Below are positions 53,149 through 63,300 of a stretch of DNA of 64,000 bases, piece after piece. The notes under the pieces are model-generated. The model did no database searches. It was not told the DNA's origin and saw only the letters and a list, made by a program, of their open reading frames with translations. Both the position numbers and the translations under genes were made by a program. The DNA is taken from the IMG/VR virus record IMGVR_UViG_3300030385_002649, positions 248,001 through 312,000 of that record. The stretch is one strand, 5' to 3'. Each line of letters starts with the position of its first letter. The first letter of the stretch is position 1. Origin of the DNA: a virus.

Positions 53149-54144
53149 TTAAACCTCCATCATCAACAATCTAGAAACTTGAATTTTTCTACGCCAGGCT
53201 TCTAATAAGTCGCCCATAGTTTGTTCTAAAGTATGTTTAGGTTCCCACCCAGTTGCCGCAAGGAACTTTGAAGAGTCGCCATATAGAAGAGTTACGTCAG
53301 ATGGGCGCAACCTAGCTTGGTCAACTTTCTTCTCAATGGTTCCCTCGTAAGTTGACATGCCAATAAACAAGTCTAGAAGGTCACCAATACTGATTCTCAT
53401 ACTAGAACAGATATTGTATGGCTCGCCAGGATTGCATTTCTCCATCGCGACCCAATAGGCTTCCGCCACATCTCTAGCGTCGGTATAGTCTCTGACGCTA
53501 TCTAGATTGCCATGATAGATGACGGGGTCTCTCAACCCGGCTTCAATTTCGGCGACTTGTTTACTAAAACTAGACTCTACGAAAGCATCTCCTCGTCTGG
53601 GCCCAGTATGATTGAAAGTCCTCGTGATGACGGAATGGATCCCGTAAGATTCAAAATATTGGTAAGCGAGATTTTCTTGAGCACACTTACTTACCGCATA
53701 AGGAGAAATCGGCCTTAGGTCGTTATCTTCGGTGATTGGAACTTCATGTTCCAAAACCTTTCCAAATTGTTCGCTAGAACAGGCAACTTGAACCTTAGCA
53801 TGCGGCGCAAACTCTTTTAGCGCCTCTAGAATATTGATTTGGGAAGTAACGTTGTTAGTAATCATATCAGAAGGTTGATCCCAACTTGAACGCACAAAAC
53901 TTGTAGCCGCTAGGTGAAAAACCCTGTCTGGTTTTACTTCTCTAACAACTTTGAAAACGTTGATAGCGTCTCTAAGCTCACAATCGTGCAGCTTGATCTT
54001 TTGGCTGATATGGTTGATGTTCGACAGATCCGATCTGTATCTCACCGTACCGTGAACCTCCCAATCTTGGTGGTGTTTCAATATATAATCCGCTAGATGG
54101 GATCCGGTCTGTCCTGTAATTCCTGTAATCAATACTCTCTTCAT
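53149..54144 (-). CDS. gmd: GDP-mannose 4,6-dehydratase-like SDR enzyme
   Basis: 331 residues. Rossmann GITGQTGSH (8-16), catalytic SSE (123-125, ACSSEQFGK), YAVSK (Tyr149, Lys153), and RTFNHTGPRRGDAFVESSF, the substrate-binding block typical of GMD. SVRDYTDARDVAEAYW also matches. It would convert GDP-mannose to GDP-4-keto-6-deoxymannose, with NADP bound. The partner reductase is not in the window. The glycosyltransferases at 29673-32713 are potential users of the product. Confidence 0.85.
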   Translation of the reverse strand: MKRVLITGITGQTGSHLADYILKHHQDWEVHGTVRYRSDLSNINHISQKIKLHDCELRDAINVFKVVREVKPDRVFHLAATSFVRSSWDQPSDMITNNVTSQINILEALKEFAPHAKVQVACSSEQFGKVLEHEVPITEDNDLRPISPYAVSKCAQENLAYQYFESYGIHSVITRTFNHTGPRRGDAFVESSFSKQVAEIEAGLRDPVIYHGNLDSVRDYTDARDVAEAYWVAMEKCNPGEPYNICSSMRISIGDLLDLFIGMSTYEGTIEKKVDQARLRPSDVTLLYGDSSKFLAATGWEPKHTLEQTMGDLLEAWRRKIQVSRLLMMEV

Positions 54145-54146
54145 GC

Positions 54147-54458
54147 TTATACCATTCTAGCCGCCGCTCTAAGCAACGCAAACCAATCTTGTGGCGGCCC
54201 ATCAAGTCGATCATGCGCTGGTAAGCGTACGAATAACCTATTTAATCTTCTAGCAAATCCATTAAGCGATAAACTTGTAGGATCAAGGATCTGGATGGAT
54301 CCCATGTTAGAAGAAGGAGATGTTCTGAAAAGTGTAGAACCAGGAATTAGATCAAGCACGTCTAACGGAGTTAGTTTCGTAGGAAGAAGCCTCTGGCCAT
54401 CAGGAACATTGACGAACCCATTGATGACTGACAATTCTCTTTCAATGTTGATACTCAT
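54147..54458 (-). CDS. Hypothetical protein
   Basis: 103 residues. Leu/Arg-rich end (RRLNRLFVRLPAHDRL). No motif recognised. Only two bases separate its stop and the dehydratase start, so they are co-transcribed. Confidence 0.5.
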   Translation of the reverse strand: MSINIERELSVINGFVNVPDGQRLLPTKLTPLDVLDLIPGSTLFRTSPSSNMGSIQILDPTSLSLNGFARRLNRLFVRLPAHDRLDGPPQDWFALLRAAARMV

Positions 54459-54473
54459 ATATCACCTCAGGTT

Positions 54474-55577
54474 TTATGTTTGATCCATCATGAGAAGGTA
54501 ATTATCAAGGTTAGGATTAGAGGGCAATCTACTATGAATTCTAACGATTCTCCTCGGGTTTAGTTTCTTAGCTCTTTCTAAATCGGCCTTTTTAAGATGA
54601 ATAACAATTGTTTTACCCAACAATTTATAATAATTATATAGAGGCAATGCATTATCCAGACTGATTGGATTGATCCCATTCAAAAGGATGACGTCATAAA
54701 AGGGTTTATTATTAGGAGACAGATTGGGCAAGTTGTACGATGTCAAGTAGTCCCCCAAACTGTTATAGTCGAAGTTCTTCTCAGCATAATGATACTCTCC
54801 ACGATCCACAGAAACCGCTATGGCTCTTCCTGGGTGGGGAGCTAAGTCTAATACGGACAATCCCTTTAGTGGATTCCATTGGTTGAATATTGCTCTATAA
54901 AAGTTCGGGCTTATTATCCTGTTTGTCAGACTTCTTCTCACAATTTTTTCTCTTGTTATTGGTGCTCTGCTTAGAAACATCGGAGATAAAAGTTGCCACA
55001 ATTTCTTAGGGTCGGACCAAACCGCGAGCGTTTCATCATCAGGTTCTGAAAAATTCAAGACGACTCGTCTGCCAGCTGGGTTGGGTTTAGGGTTGTAATG
55101 GAACCTGATAATGGAAGACATAAAAATCGAATAGTCTTCCATTATTATTCGTCTTAAATCTTCCCCAAGTTCTTTTGTTGGGTACTTAATTGAGTTCCAG
55201 CCAGAGTCTAACAACCTCTGGATCATTCGATGTAATGCAATTCGCTTGTCGCAGAATCCAGCTTCCTTCAACGACTTCTTAGTGATGATAAAATGGCTGT
55301 GATAGAGAAGTTCGTCTCTTCCAAACGGATCTGGTTCGAAATGATATTGTGTTTCTATTGGTTTTTTGAAAAAAGGGCCGTTTTTTGGAAGTTCTACAGA
55401 CCTCCATTTGTTGCGAGCCCTATTGTTAAGTACCCAGTGCTCAGTAACGCCGCTAGTTCTAAACGTGACATGAAGATAAGTCGTTTTTCTTTCGACTTTT
55501 GAAATGTCAGGGTGCGCTCGAAGTTTCTCTTCGAGCCTGAGGATACTAATCTTTCTGTTTATCCATCCTGGTACCAT
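54474..55577 (-). CDS. Methyltransferase-like protein
   Basis: 367 residues. The C-terminal 150 residues resemble a Rossmann methyltransferase: GLSVLDLAPHPGRAIAVSVDRG (motif I position, but the glycine-rich loop is altered), YHYAEKN, YDVILLNGINPIS and LGKTIVIHL. The N-terminal half shows no known motif. The changed cofactor loop makes activity uncertain. It overlaps the HTH protein gene by 32 bases. Confidence 0.45.
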   Translation of the reverse strand: MVPGWINRKISILRLEEKLRAHPDISKVERKTTYLHVTFRTSGVTEHWVLNNRARNKWRSVELPKNGPFFKKPIETQYHFEPDPFGRDELLYHSHFIITKKSLKEAGFCDKRIALHRMIQRLLDSGWNSIKYPTKELGEDLRRIIMEDYSIFMSSIIRFHYNPKPNPAGRRVVLNFSEPDDETLAVWSDPKKLWQLLSPMFLSRAPITREKIVRRSLTNRIISPNFYRAIFNQWNPLKGLSVLDLAPHPGRAIAVSVDRGEYHYAEKNFDYNSLGDYLTSYNLPNLSPNNKPFYDVILLNGINPISLDNALPLYNYYKLLGKTIVIHLKKADLERAKKLNPRRIVRIHSRLPSNPNLDNYLLMMDQT

Positions 55578-56244
55578 TATAAAACTTCACCGACTTTATA
55601 GTTAATGGGACTTCGCCGCTTCTATATAACTTGAAGAAACGATCCCTATTCTTGCGCTCATTTTCTTTACTGTTGAGAGATGTAGATTCATGTTTGTCTC
55701 TGATCCTCATTCTAAATTTAGACAACCAATTTAAAATAGTATAAGGAACAACACCAGCCTGTTCCGCGCATCCTTCAAGCGTCAAGCCCATCCCGCCATG
55801 TTCATCCGGTTTCTGATTCGTAGATTCACACCATTCAAGATATTCTTCTCTTGTGGAATAATGATAATAGAGCCAATCCTTAGATCTGCACGGGTCTAAA
55901 ACAAGTTTTCTAGTTTCGATGCCATGCCTTTTTAGATGATCACACACAGAAGCGAAACCGCGATAACCCATTATTTTAGCCAGAGTTCTAATCCCAATGC
56001 CTTTGTCGATATAGTGTTCTCTCAGCCAATCAGCATTATCCCATACTTCTCTTGGGACTTTGGTATATGGTTTCTTCTTCTTGATGAACGGATCGGCCTT
56101 CATGGCTATACCGCATCTCTTTTTCCAAGTTCGGATTAGCCCAGTACTAGCATTAGCAACAATAGCTAATTCTGGGGTTGTTAGGCCCCTGAACTCTTGG
56201 AAGAAGTTGGCCAATGATTTCGGGTCTTCTGGATCGACGATCAT
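55546..56244 (-). CDS. Protein with several helix-turn-helix motifs
   Basis: 232 residues. At least three HTH-like units: LTTPELAIVANASTGLIRTW, GIRTLAKIMGYRGFASVCDHL and LEGCAEQAGVVPYTILNWL. Basic linkers separate them. Tandem HTH proteins of this type occur in mobile endonucleases (NUMOD-like) and regulators, but no nuclease domain is present here. It may be a DNA-binding regulator or a degenerate homing protein. Confidence 0.6.
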   Translation of the reverse strand: MIVDPEDPKSLANFFQEFRGLTTPELAIVANASTGLIRTWKKRCGIAMKADPFIKKKKPYTKVPREVWDNADWLREHYIDKGIGIRTLAKIMGYRGFASVCDHLKRHGIETRKLVLDPCRSKDWLYYHYSTREEYLEWCESTNQKPDEHGGMGLTLEGCAEQAGVVPYTILNWLSKFRMRIRDKHESTSLNSKENERKNRDRFFKLYRSGEVPLTIKSVKFYNGTRMDKQKD

Positions 56245-56921
56245 TAGTAATATGTAGCCGGAGAATCTTCTGGAGGTAACGATTGGTCTTCTTCCTCAGG
56301 CGGATCAACCGGTGATGTCTCCGGCTGCACGGGAAGCCTCGGAGAAGTACGCGGTGTATCCTTGCGGCGCTCGGCAGCTGCGGCGATTTGCTGCTCTTCC
56401 TCCTCTTGTCCGCGCTCACGGACGGCTCTACTAATCCAATCACTTTTTTGCTCATCAGAAAAAGAAGAGAATTCCTTCCCAGTTTCTGTTTGGGCATATT
56501 CTGCAGCTTTATCCTCATCAACATCTCTAACATCAAGAGAATAAAGTTGCCCTTTAATTCGAGAACCAATGTTTTCGATTCGGTAAGTCCTATACCATTG
56601 CTTGAAAATGTCCGGCAATAAGTTCTTGCCTTTGTGATATCGCGCTTTGATGGTCTTCTCTCTCAGGATTTCTTGAAGATTTTGTTTTAAGGAAGAGATC
56701 TGTTCGGTGTCTAAATTGTTCAACTCGACAGCACACCAATATTTCCTTTTTTCTCCGCTTTTTAATGTGCGATCCCAAGTGCCGAGGTACAAAATCTTAG
56801 GATGCGTCTTGACTCTCCTCCCTTTGCGAAGTTTCTCATAGCTGATGTATTCTTTGTGTCCCCAGCGTGGCATATCGCTTTCGACCAGAATCCTATCCTG
56901 TAATAGAGTGTCCATTTTCAT
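56244..56921 (-). CDS. Hypothetical protein
   Basis: 225 residues. The middle (YWCAVELNNLDTEQISSLKQ) is alpha/beta, and the last 60 residues are disordered Glu/Pro-rich (EEEEQQIAAAAERRKD; PVDPPEEEDQSLPPEDS). No family recognised. Three bases separate it from the giant protein gene upstream. Confidence 0.5.
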   Translation of the reverse strand: MKMDTLLQDRILVESDMPRWGHKEYISYEKLRKGRRVKTHPKILYLGTWDRTLKSGEKRKYWCAVELNNLDTEQISSLKQNLQEILREKTIKARYHKGKNLLPDIFKQWYRTYRIENIGSRIKGQLYSLDVRDVDEDKAAEYAQTETGKEFSSFSDEQKSDWISRAVRERGQEEEEQQIAAAAERRKDTPRTSPRLPVQPETSPVDPPEEEDQSLPPEDSPATYY

Positions 56922-56923
56922 TG

Positions 56924-59900
56924 TTAAAAATCATCCAGGTCTATAGCGTATTCTTCGTCGTCGTAGGAGTGATCATCGTCATCCTCCTCGTCAACATCTA
57001 GATCTTCCAAATCTTCCGCGTCGGGCTCTTCCTCGTCATCTTCAAAGTCGAAATCTTCCAAATCTATAGGATCAACCTCAACTACGTCATCCCCGTCGAA
57101 CTCATCAGCTTGGCTTTTCTCGTCTTCATAATCAATAGACGGCTCGACTGTTTGTTCTCCAGTATAAGGATCTACTTCCGACGAGTCGACTTCTTCCGCG
57201 TCCAAATCATCAAAGTCATCATCCAGAGACAACTCGTCGAGAGCCTTTTTAAGATCTAAAATGTCTTCCGGATCTCTGAACGTCGTTTTTCCGATGTCAT
57301 AATTTAAAGAAGCAACTTCTCTAACCTTAGACATGTCGGCGCTAGGCTTCAAGCCAAGTTGTTTCTTGACAACAGAGTGTGGAACTACCATCATATAAAG
57401 GTCGGTGTCGATATAGCGCCTCTTAGTAAGCCATTCATCGTACTGGGCGGCGGCAACGCTATCGTCTGGAGAAAGCACAACAGAGGCGTTATTAATTGGG
57501 ATAGCTACCTTATCCTTCCAAGAAAGATCACCGATGTCGGCCTTGCCATCTTCGATATCAATGTCTCCAAGAAGGGCGAGATCGTAGTTTCTGAAATAAG
57601 TGAGCAGATCCTTCTTCACTTCTTGGATAGCGTCGATGTTTCCTCCAACTTGTCTTACAATATAACCACGCCCACTGTTGATAATCTCTTTAGCACGTTT
57701 TGTGGACATGATGATTTCATAACCGTCACGGTCCAAATGGCTCTTATCGTCGTTTATATCGCTGAAGATTTTTACTATTACCTCGTCGTCCTCATTATAT
57801 TGATCGCTAGAACGTTCAGGCTCTAATTTGTCATTCAAAACCCGGAACAGGCCAGGATAAGTCTTGATCATGTATCGAGCATCATCCAATGACATATCAA
57901 AGTACTGGACTAAGTTATCCTCGCTTGATTTCTCACCGGACAAAACCTTCACCTTGACTGGCTCTTTAACTGTGCCAGCTTTTTTTAGTTTGCTAAGATC
58001 TCCATCTAGGCTAGGGTATTCTTGGCCCATGATCGCAATGTCTGGGCTTAGTAACATAAGATCGTGGCCTAACTTGGCTCCGCTCTTCGAAATATTCTTC
58101 TTGATTTCCTGTCCCTTCAATTTTATACTGAGAGCTTGGAGCAGTTCTCCCGGAGAAATTACTTTTCCCTCTTCGAACGGGTGGGCTACTAAGTCTCCAC
58201 GGTCGACGATTCTCTGAATATTGAGAGCGATCCAAGCTTGAGAAAAGATTTGATAAGTGTTAAGGTCCTGACTTAACTTACTGTTTTTCTTGATATGTGC
58301 AATAAATTCATCATCCATGGGGGTAGCGGATTCTAGGCCCATTACGTTATTACTGTGGAACTCTTCTTCGTGTCTCTTACTATGAAGGAGAGCGATTTCT
58401 TTAAGCTCGGCAAGCTTGAATTTATATTGGCGTGTTCCTTTTTTGTCTTTTAGAAGTTCAAGGTCCTCTGAGGCTGATTTGTGATTAGCTAGGCATTTTG
58501 GACAAGATCCGGCGTTAACCATAATCTTGTAAGTCCCAGGCTGTCCGGGTTTTGGGGTAGCAATAACCTTTCCTGGAATCCTATACATGAGTTTTTCATA
58601 TTTGTCATAGCCAGCGCTAGTGATCTCATCGTACCCGGCGATATTGACCAACAATAAATCGTCGTCCGGAATGAAATAAATGTTGCCGTCATGATCAATC
58701 GGATATGGCTTTACCGGATCCCAAGGAGCAAGAGTGAGATCGAATTTATCCTTGAAATAGAAGTCCAAATCGTCATAGAGTATCTTCCCCATCTGCCCAA
58801 GATGGCCATATACTTCTGATTTGTGGAGACCGTGGAGATGCTTGCCTATCATCCCTACTGGCAATTCTTTATCGCCGTGGTAGCCTGGTCTTCTGTCAAC
58901 CTCGCTTTGTTTCGTTGGCATAAAAGGGTCGATTAAGAAATTGAGACCTTTAATCCCAGTAGGGATCTTGATTACGCTATAGATGTGTCCTGCTGAGCTT
59001 TTGTAGGTCAGGCCGGTTTCAGATGGGTCCTTGTCTAATAAGCCTCCTCTTACAGCTTGACTGACGACGTTTGTCACTTGTTTGAAGATTGCGCTGGCTG
59101 GCGGGAAAAGCGGCTTGTCTTCAGAAGACCACGGATGCTTCTCTTGATCGTCTTTGCCGAACTTTACTGGCTTCTCTAACCCTATCTTGTCGCCCCGTTC
59201 GTCGAACTCGCCTGGAATGTAATCCATAGCGGTGTCCATGTTGAGGACAGCTTCGACATAATAAACGTAAAATTTGCCAAAGTTCACTTTTCCTGGAAGC
59301 TCAAGGTCTCTGTGTTGACGGTGAGGAGGAGCACCAGTGAACACCTTTGTATAAGCGTTTCTTGGGATTTTGAAAGTAAGGTTGTCATAGACTGATTCGG
59401 CGCTCTTAGGTCCGAGGATCAGTTCTTTAATCGAATAGCCGCCGAGTGCGGTATTTGGAGTGTCGTCTAAGCCAAGTCTTTCAATGACCGCTTCAGCGAT
59501 ATCCGCCTTATATTGGTTTAGGACGATATAGACCACTTCATTATACTGGTACTGCAGCCATTCTGGGGTGCCTTCAGCGCCCTGCCCTTGCCTACCGAAG
59601 CTCATTCTATTTCGTTTAGCAGACTTTCCGACAGGTCGGTCGATAAACGGGGGACGCACTGGGTCTCCGCACACCCAACCAATTTCACCCGAGTTTACTC
59701 TGCTTCTTACGGTTTTCTTAGCTGCAAAGCCTCCTGGAGAGTTTGGATCTCCAGTTCCGCCGATTTTCTTATGGCGAGCTAAACACCAAGGGCACTCGTC
59801 GATCTCGTCTGAGTTAGGGCCATGGCGTTGCCAGACTTTTCCCTTATGAGGAGGCCAAAAGCCAGCTTCAGAGCTATATCCGGATTTCCGCCATTCGTTG

Positions 59901-60331
59901 CCTAAAATTTCGAATTCTTGCTTAGTGATGTCATCATAAATCCCGACGCCAGACGCGGTTGAGACTAGAGAATTGAGCCTAAGCTGATCTCTTAGTTCCC
60001 GCCCAGTGTCCTCTCCGCCTTCTTCTGCATTTGGGAAGATACCTGGTTTGCAGGTGATGTTGCCTTCTTCGTCTTCGATTTTTTCGCCATACATTAGACC
60101 TTCGAACGTATCGTATTGTACGGAACTTGAACTACTGATGACCCCTGCTTCGATTAGAGTTTCTTTAATAGAATCGAACTCGTTATTGGGAATAACAACT
60201 TCGCACTCAATTCTGTAGCCTTTACGACTATCTAGACCTCTAGTACCAACCACTACAGCGTAACCGTTTTTGGCGGCTACTTGTTTTGGATCATCTTCAA
60301 AAAGCAATTGACGAATCTCAGAGTCGAGCAT
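56924..60331 (-). CDS. Very large protein of unknown function, acidic tail
   Basis: 1135 residues. Two possible zinc sites: ECPWCLARHKK (about 180) with a later C, and SCPKCLANHKS (about 600) are both of CPxCLAxHK type, spaced about 420 residues apart, which suggests an internal duplication. The last 100 residues are very acidic (DLEDFDFEDDEEEPDAE). No catalytic motif recognised. Such size and an acidic tail could fit a virion-packaged or internal protein. Downstream of the even longer gene at 60344 with 12 bases between. Confidence 0.6.
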   Translation of the reverse strand: MLDSEIRQLLFEDDPKQVAAKNGYAVVVGTRGLDSRKGYRIECEVVIPNNEFDSIKETLIEAGVISSSSSVQYDTFEGLMYGEKIEDEEGNITCKPGIFPNAEEGGEDTGRELRDQLRLNSLVSTASGVGIYDDITKQEFEILGNEWRKSGYSSEAGFWPPHKGKVWQRHGPNSDEIDECPWCLARHKKIGGTGDPNSPGGFAAKKTVRSRVNSGEIGWVCGDPVRPPFIDRPVGKSAKRNRMSFGRQGQGAEGTPEWLQYQYNEVVYIVLNQYKADIAEAVIERLGLDDTPNTALGGYSIKELILGPKSAESVYDNLTFKIPRNAYTKVFTGAPPHRQHRDLELPGKVNFGKFYVYYVEAVLNMDTAMDYIPGEFDERGDKIGLEKPVKFGKDDQEKHPWSSEDKPLFPPASAIFKQVTNVVSQAVRGGLLDKDPSETGLTYKSSAGHIYSVIKIPTGIKGLNFLIDPFMPTKQSEVDRRPGYHGDKELPVGMIGKHLHGLHKSEVYGHLGQMGKILYDDLDFYFKDKFDLTLAPWDPVKPYPIDHDGNIYFIPDDDLLLVNIAGYDEITSAGYDKYEKLMYRIPGKVIATPKPGQPGTYKIMVNAGSCPKCLANHKSASEDLELLKDKKGTRQYKFKLAELKEIALLHSKRHEEEFHSNNVMGLESATPMDDEFIAHIKKNSKLSQDLNTYQIFSQAWIALNIQRIVDRGDLVAHPFEEGKVISPGELLQALSIKLKGQEIKKNISKSGAKLGHDLMLLSPDIAIMGQEYPSLDGDLSKLKKAGTVKEPVKVKVLSGEKSSEDNLVQYFDMSLDDARYMIKTYPGLFRVLNDKLEPERSSDQYNEDDEVIVKIFSDINDDKSHLDRDGYEIIMSTKRAKEIINSGRGYIVRQVGGNIDAIQEVKKDLLTYFRNYDLALLGDIDIEDGKADIGDLSWKDKVAIPINNASVVLSPDDSVAAAQYDEWLTKRRYIDTDLYMMVVPHSVVKKQLGLKPSADMSKVREVASLNYDIGKTTFRDPEDILDLKKALDELSLDDDFDDLDAEEVDSSEVDPYTGEQTVEPSIDYEDEKSQADEFDGDDVVEVDPIDLEDFDFEDDEEEPDAEDLEDLDVDEEDDDDHSYDDEEYAIDLDDF

Positions 60332-60343
60332 ACCTTATATTTA

Positions 60344-63300
60344 TCATCGGTAGAGGTATTCGTTAGTATTGTCTCCAATAATATCGATGATACGTTGTTC
60401 GGTTTGCTCCCGAGACTTGATTTCCTCCAAGAACTCAAGATATTCTTCTTTATCAGAGCGCTTTTTGGTGTCCCAAATGGTTTCCAGTTCTCCAGGATAA
60501 ACCTTGATGATTGCTTCCTTAACTAAGTTGTTTGGGTCAAGCTCAACGAGACACATTCCGTCGTCGCATTTTTCGATCATATAACCAAGCAAGCCGTTAA
60601 ACGATGCTTCCTCGTTGATGAACCCCTTGATAGCAACACGACAGAAATCGCCTTCGATACGCCTCATTGGCCTATTATAGCCATCGTTGAGCGTTTCAGG
60701 TCTCGCACCAGTCCACCGTGTTCTCCACTTTGGATCAGCCTTACGCATCGCCGCGCTAAGTTCACGGGCATCTCTGACGTCTTTTCTAGTGAGGGACGTC
60801 ATGGTCACAATGCTATAATCTTGGTCTAGCCTTCCAGTTGGGTCTTGGTCCAATTTAGACATTCTAGTTCCGTGTGCCCACATAATCAAGTTGCTGATGG
60901 ACCTCATCACCTTGGCGATTCCAATACTAAAGAAGTGTTTTCCTGTCTTAGGGTCAATCGCATCAGTCGAGATTAGAGGAGACTTGATCAGCGCCATCAA
61001 GTCCTCTGAAATGCCAGAATAAAACTGTCTAATTGGCTTAGAGAGTAATTTTTTGTACTTCGGACTAAGCGAAGTTTCGGTATTGATGTAATCGTATACT
61101 TTAGCGATTGGACCGTCGGCTTTCCAGTACTTTCTGAAGTACGGGACGATGAATTTGTGAATCAGAGCGTTCTTGATTCTGTTCTTCTCGGCAGCTGGTT
61201 TTCCAATAGATTCTTTCAAATGACGCTCTGAAAGATTATAGATTTCTTCCAAATCATCAAAGATTCCGGCTACGATACCCTCAGGTAGAGGTCTGAAGTG
61301 GAAGGCCCAGCAACGGTCACAAACAGGGTTCTGAGCGTTTACGACTCTTGGTCCGGTTTTGCTACCACCCGCCGTTTCGGCATCATTTACTAGTTGGTCA
61401 CGTTCTTCTGGGTTGACTTCCCCGCTTCGATCCATAGCAGCAATTTTGTCTCGTGCGTCGCCCTCTTGAGGCGAGACCATTTTCCAATCAGTCTTGCCCT
61501 CATCTGTAGAGATTTCTGCAACTCTTCTCGGCAGCTTAGCGTTGTTAGCTGGCAACTTGCTCTGACAATTTTGAGTCATGCCGCCAATCTTAACAGAATA
61601 CGAACACTTGAGGTTCCTCTTAGAAGAGTCGGCCGCTTTAGCTCCAGACACCACTTCAACCATACTGTTAGGGTCGATTACCCATTGGACATCTGGCCCC
61701 TTTTTGGTGTGCATGACCGTGTCGTGATAATAACCATCCCACATTTGGCGGGCCATGTATAAGGCTTTTGTAAATGGAACGTTCTTTAGGCGGTCGATAG
61801 TCCAGCCTTGTTTAGCGATCGCTCTATAAATGCGCAAGGCTTTTTTGACGGCTTTTTTCTTCTGTTCTTCGCTAGCACCGTCCTTGTTGACCGCCATGAA
61901 AGCTTTAGCTATACCCTTTAATGTGAAACCACCTTTTTCTTTTTCGTCTTGCATATAAGGCATGAGGTACTCGGCGACTCTTGCACCACCTGGGCCTTTA
62001 AGACCAATGTCGGCAGCGACTTCTTCAGGGTTTCTCTCCCAGTCGAAATCTTGGATAGCCCATGGGAATTCTTCTATAACGAGGTTCGGCCCGTCCCACT
62101 TTAGGTCTAGTAGAGCTAGCCCCATTTGGCGACGAGAAGATCCAAACACTTCTTGGAATGACTCGGAGGCAGGAGGAAGTTTAAGCTTTAATGCTTCGGC
62201 TGGCATTCGAGACTTGCTCTTGTCGTCAAGTTCTTCTTTATAAACGATCCAAGGTTGGAAATCGTTATCCCCAAAGACGCGGGAGTCAGCTGAGATATCG
62301 TTTCTTAGGCTAGTAACGATTTCCAGAGCACTGGCAATACCTTGTTTGCTGTACTCTTCTGGGTTTCCTCTGAAGTTTTTGAACGCTTTCTTTTCAACGT
62401 TAGCACCGTTGCTATCGATTGGCAAGTAATCACCATTAGCGATTTCTTCTGCTGAATAGATCTCAGCCGAGCCCTCATCAGTCTTCTTGAGAGGCAGTTT
62501 CAGGTTCTTGACTTGTAACTCTTTAGAGTTAAGACTTCGCTTCATCTGGCCTTTGGCTATGACATCAAGCAATTTTAGATGTCTAGTGGCCCTCTTGGCG
62601 TATTCTCTATAAGGCATTCCAACAACGTGACCCACTGCTGGATGGTTGTGACTGTCTAGCTTAGCTTCTTCTGAGGTTGAGTAAACACCATAGACGAGCG
62701 GTTCGTCATACTTGACTTTTTCGCCGGTTTCCTCGTCTACTTGTCCGACTGGGAAGACATCTACCAGGTCAATCTCTGGGTTAGACAACCAACCTTTTTG
62801 AGACAATTCTGATCTTGTGATTGCGTCAACAGTTGTTGTTTCGTCACCCGCAAGGATGTTAACGTTTACAAGTTCATTAGGGTTGTAACCCATAGATACT
62901 AGATAAGAATCATGATCGAAGTCCGGGCTAGCAAAGTCATAATTGTTGATATCGAATTCTTTGTCTCGCGTTTCAACTTTAGTATCTCTAGGAGATGGGC
63001 GGTTTAGAGTTCCAAACTTTTTGCTTACCATCTTCTGAGCCGTGAAAAACCTCTTTTTACCCTTCGCTGTTGTGATGGTAGCGCTTAACGTCTTGAGGTC
63101 AGCGGGGCCTCCCGTGAACTTCTTCTCAAGCGGGAGGACTACTCCGATTGGGTCGCCCTTATCGTCGAACGTCGGACGCCCATCATCTAGGACATAAACC
63201 ATAGTTGGCATTTGAGAAGCCGAAACGACGAGGTCCTTTGGATCCTCGGATTCCCTAACCTTTTTGTATTCCTCGAACGTTAATTGTTCTTTTCGAAGTT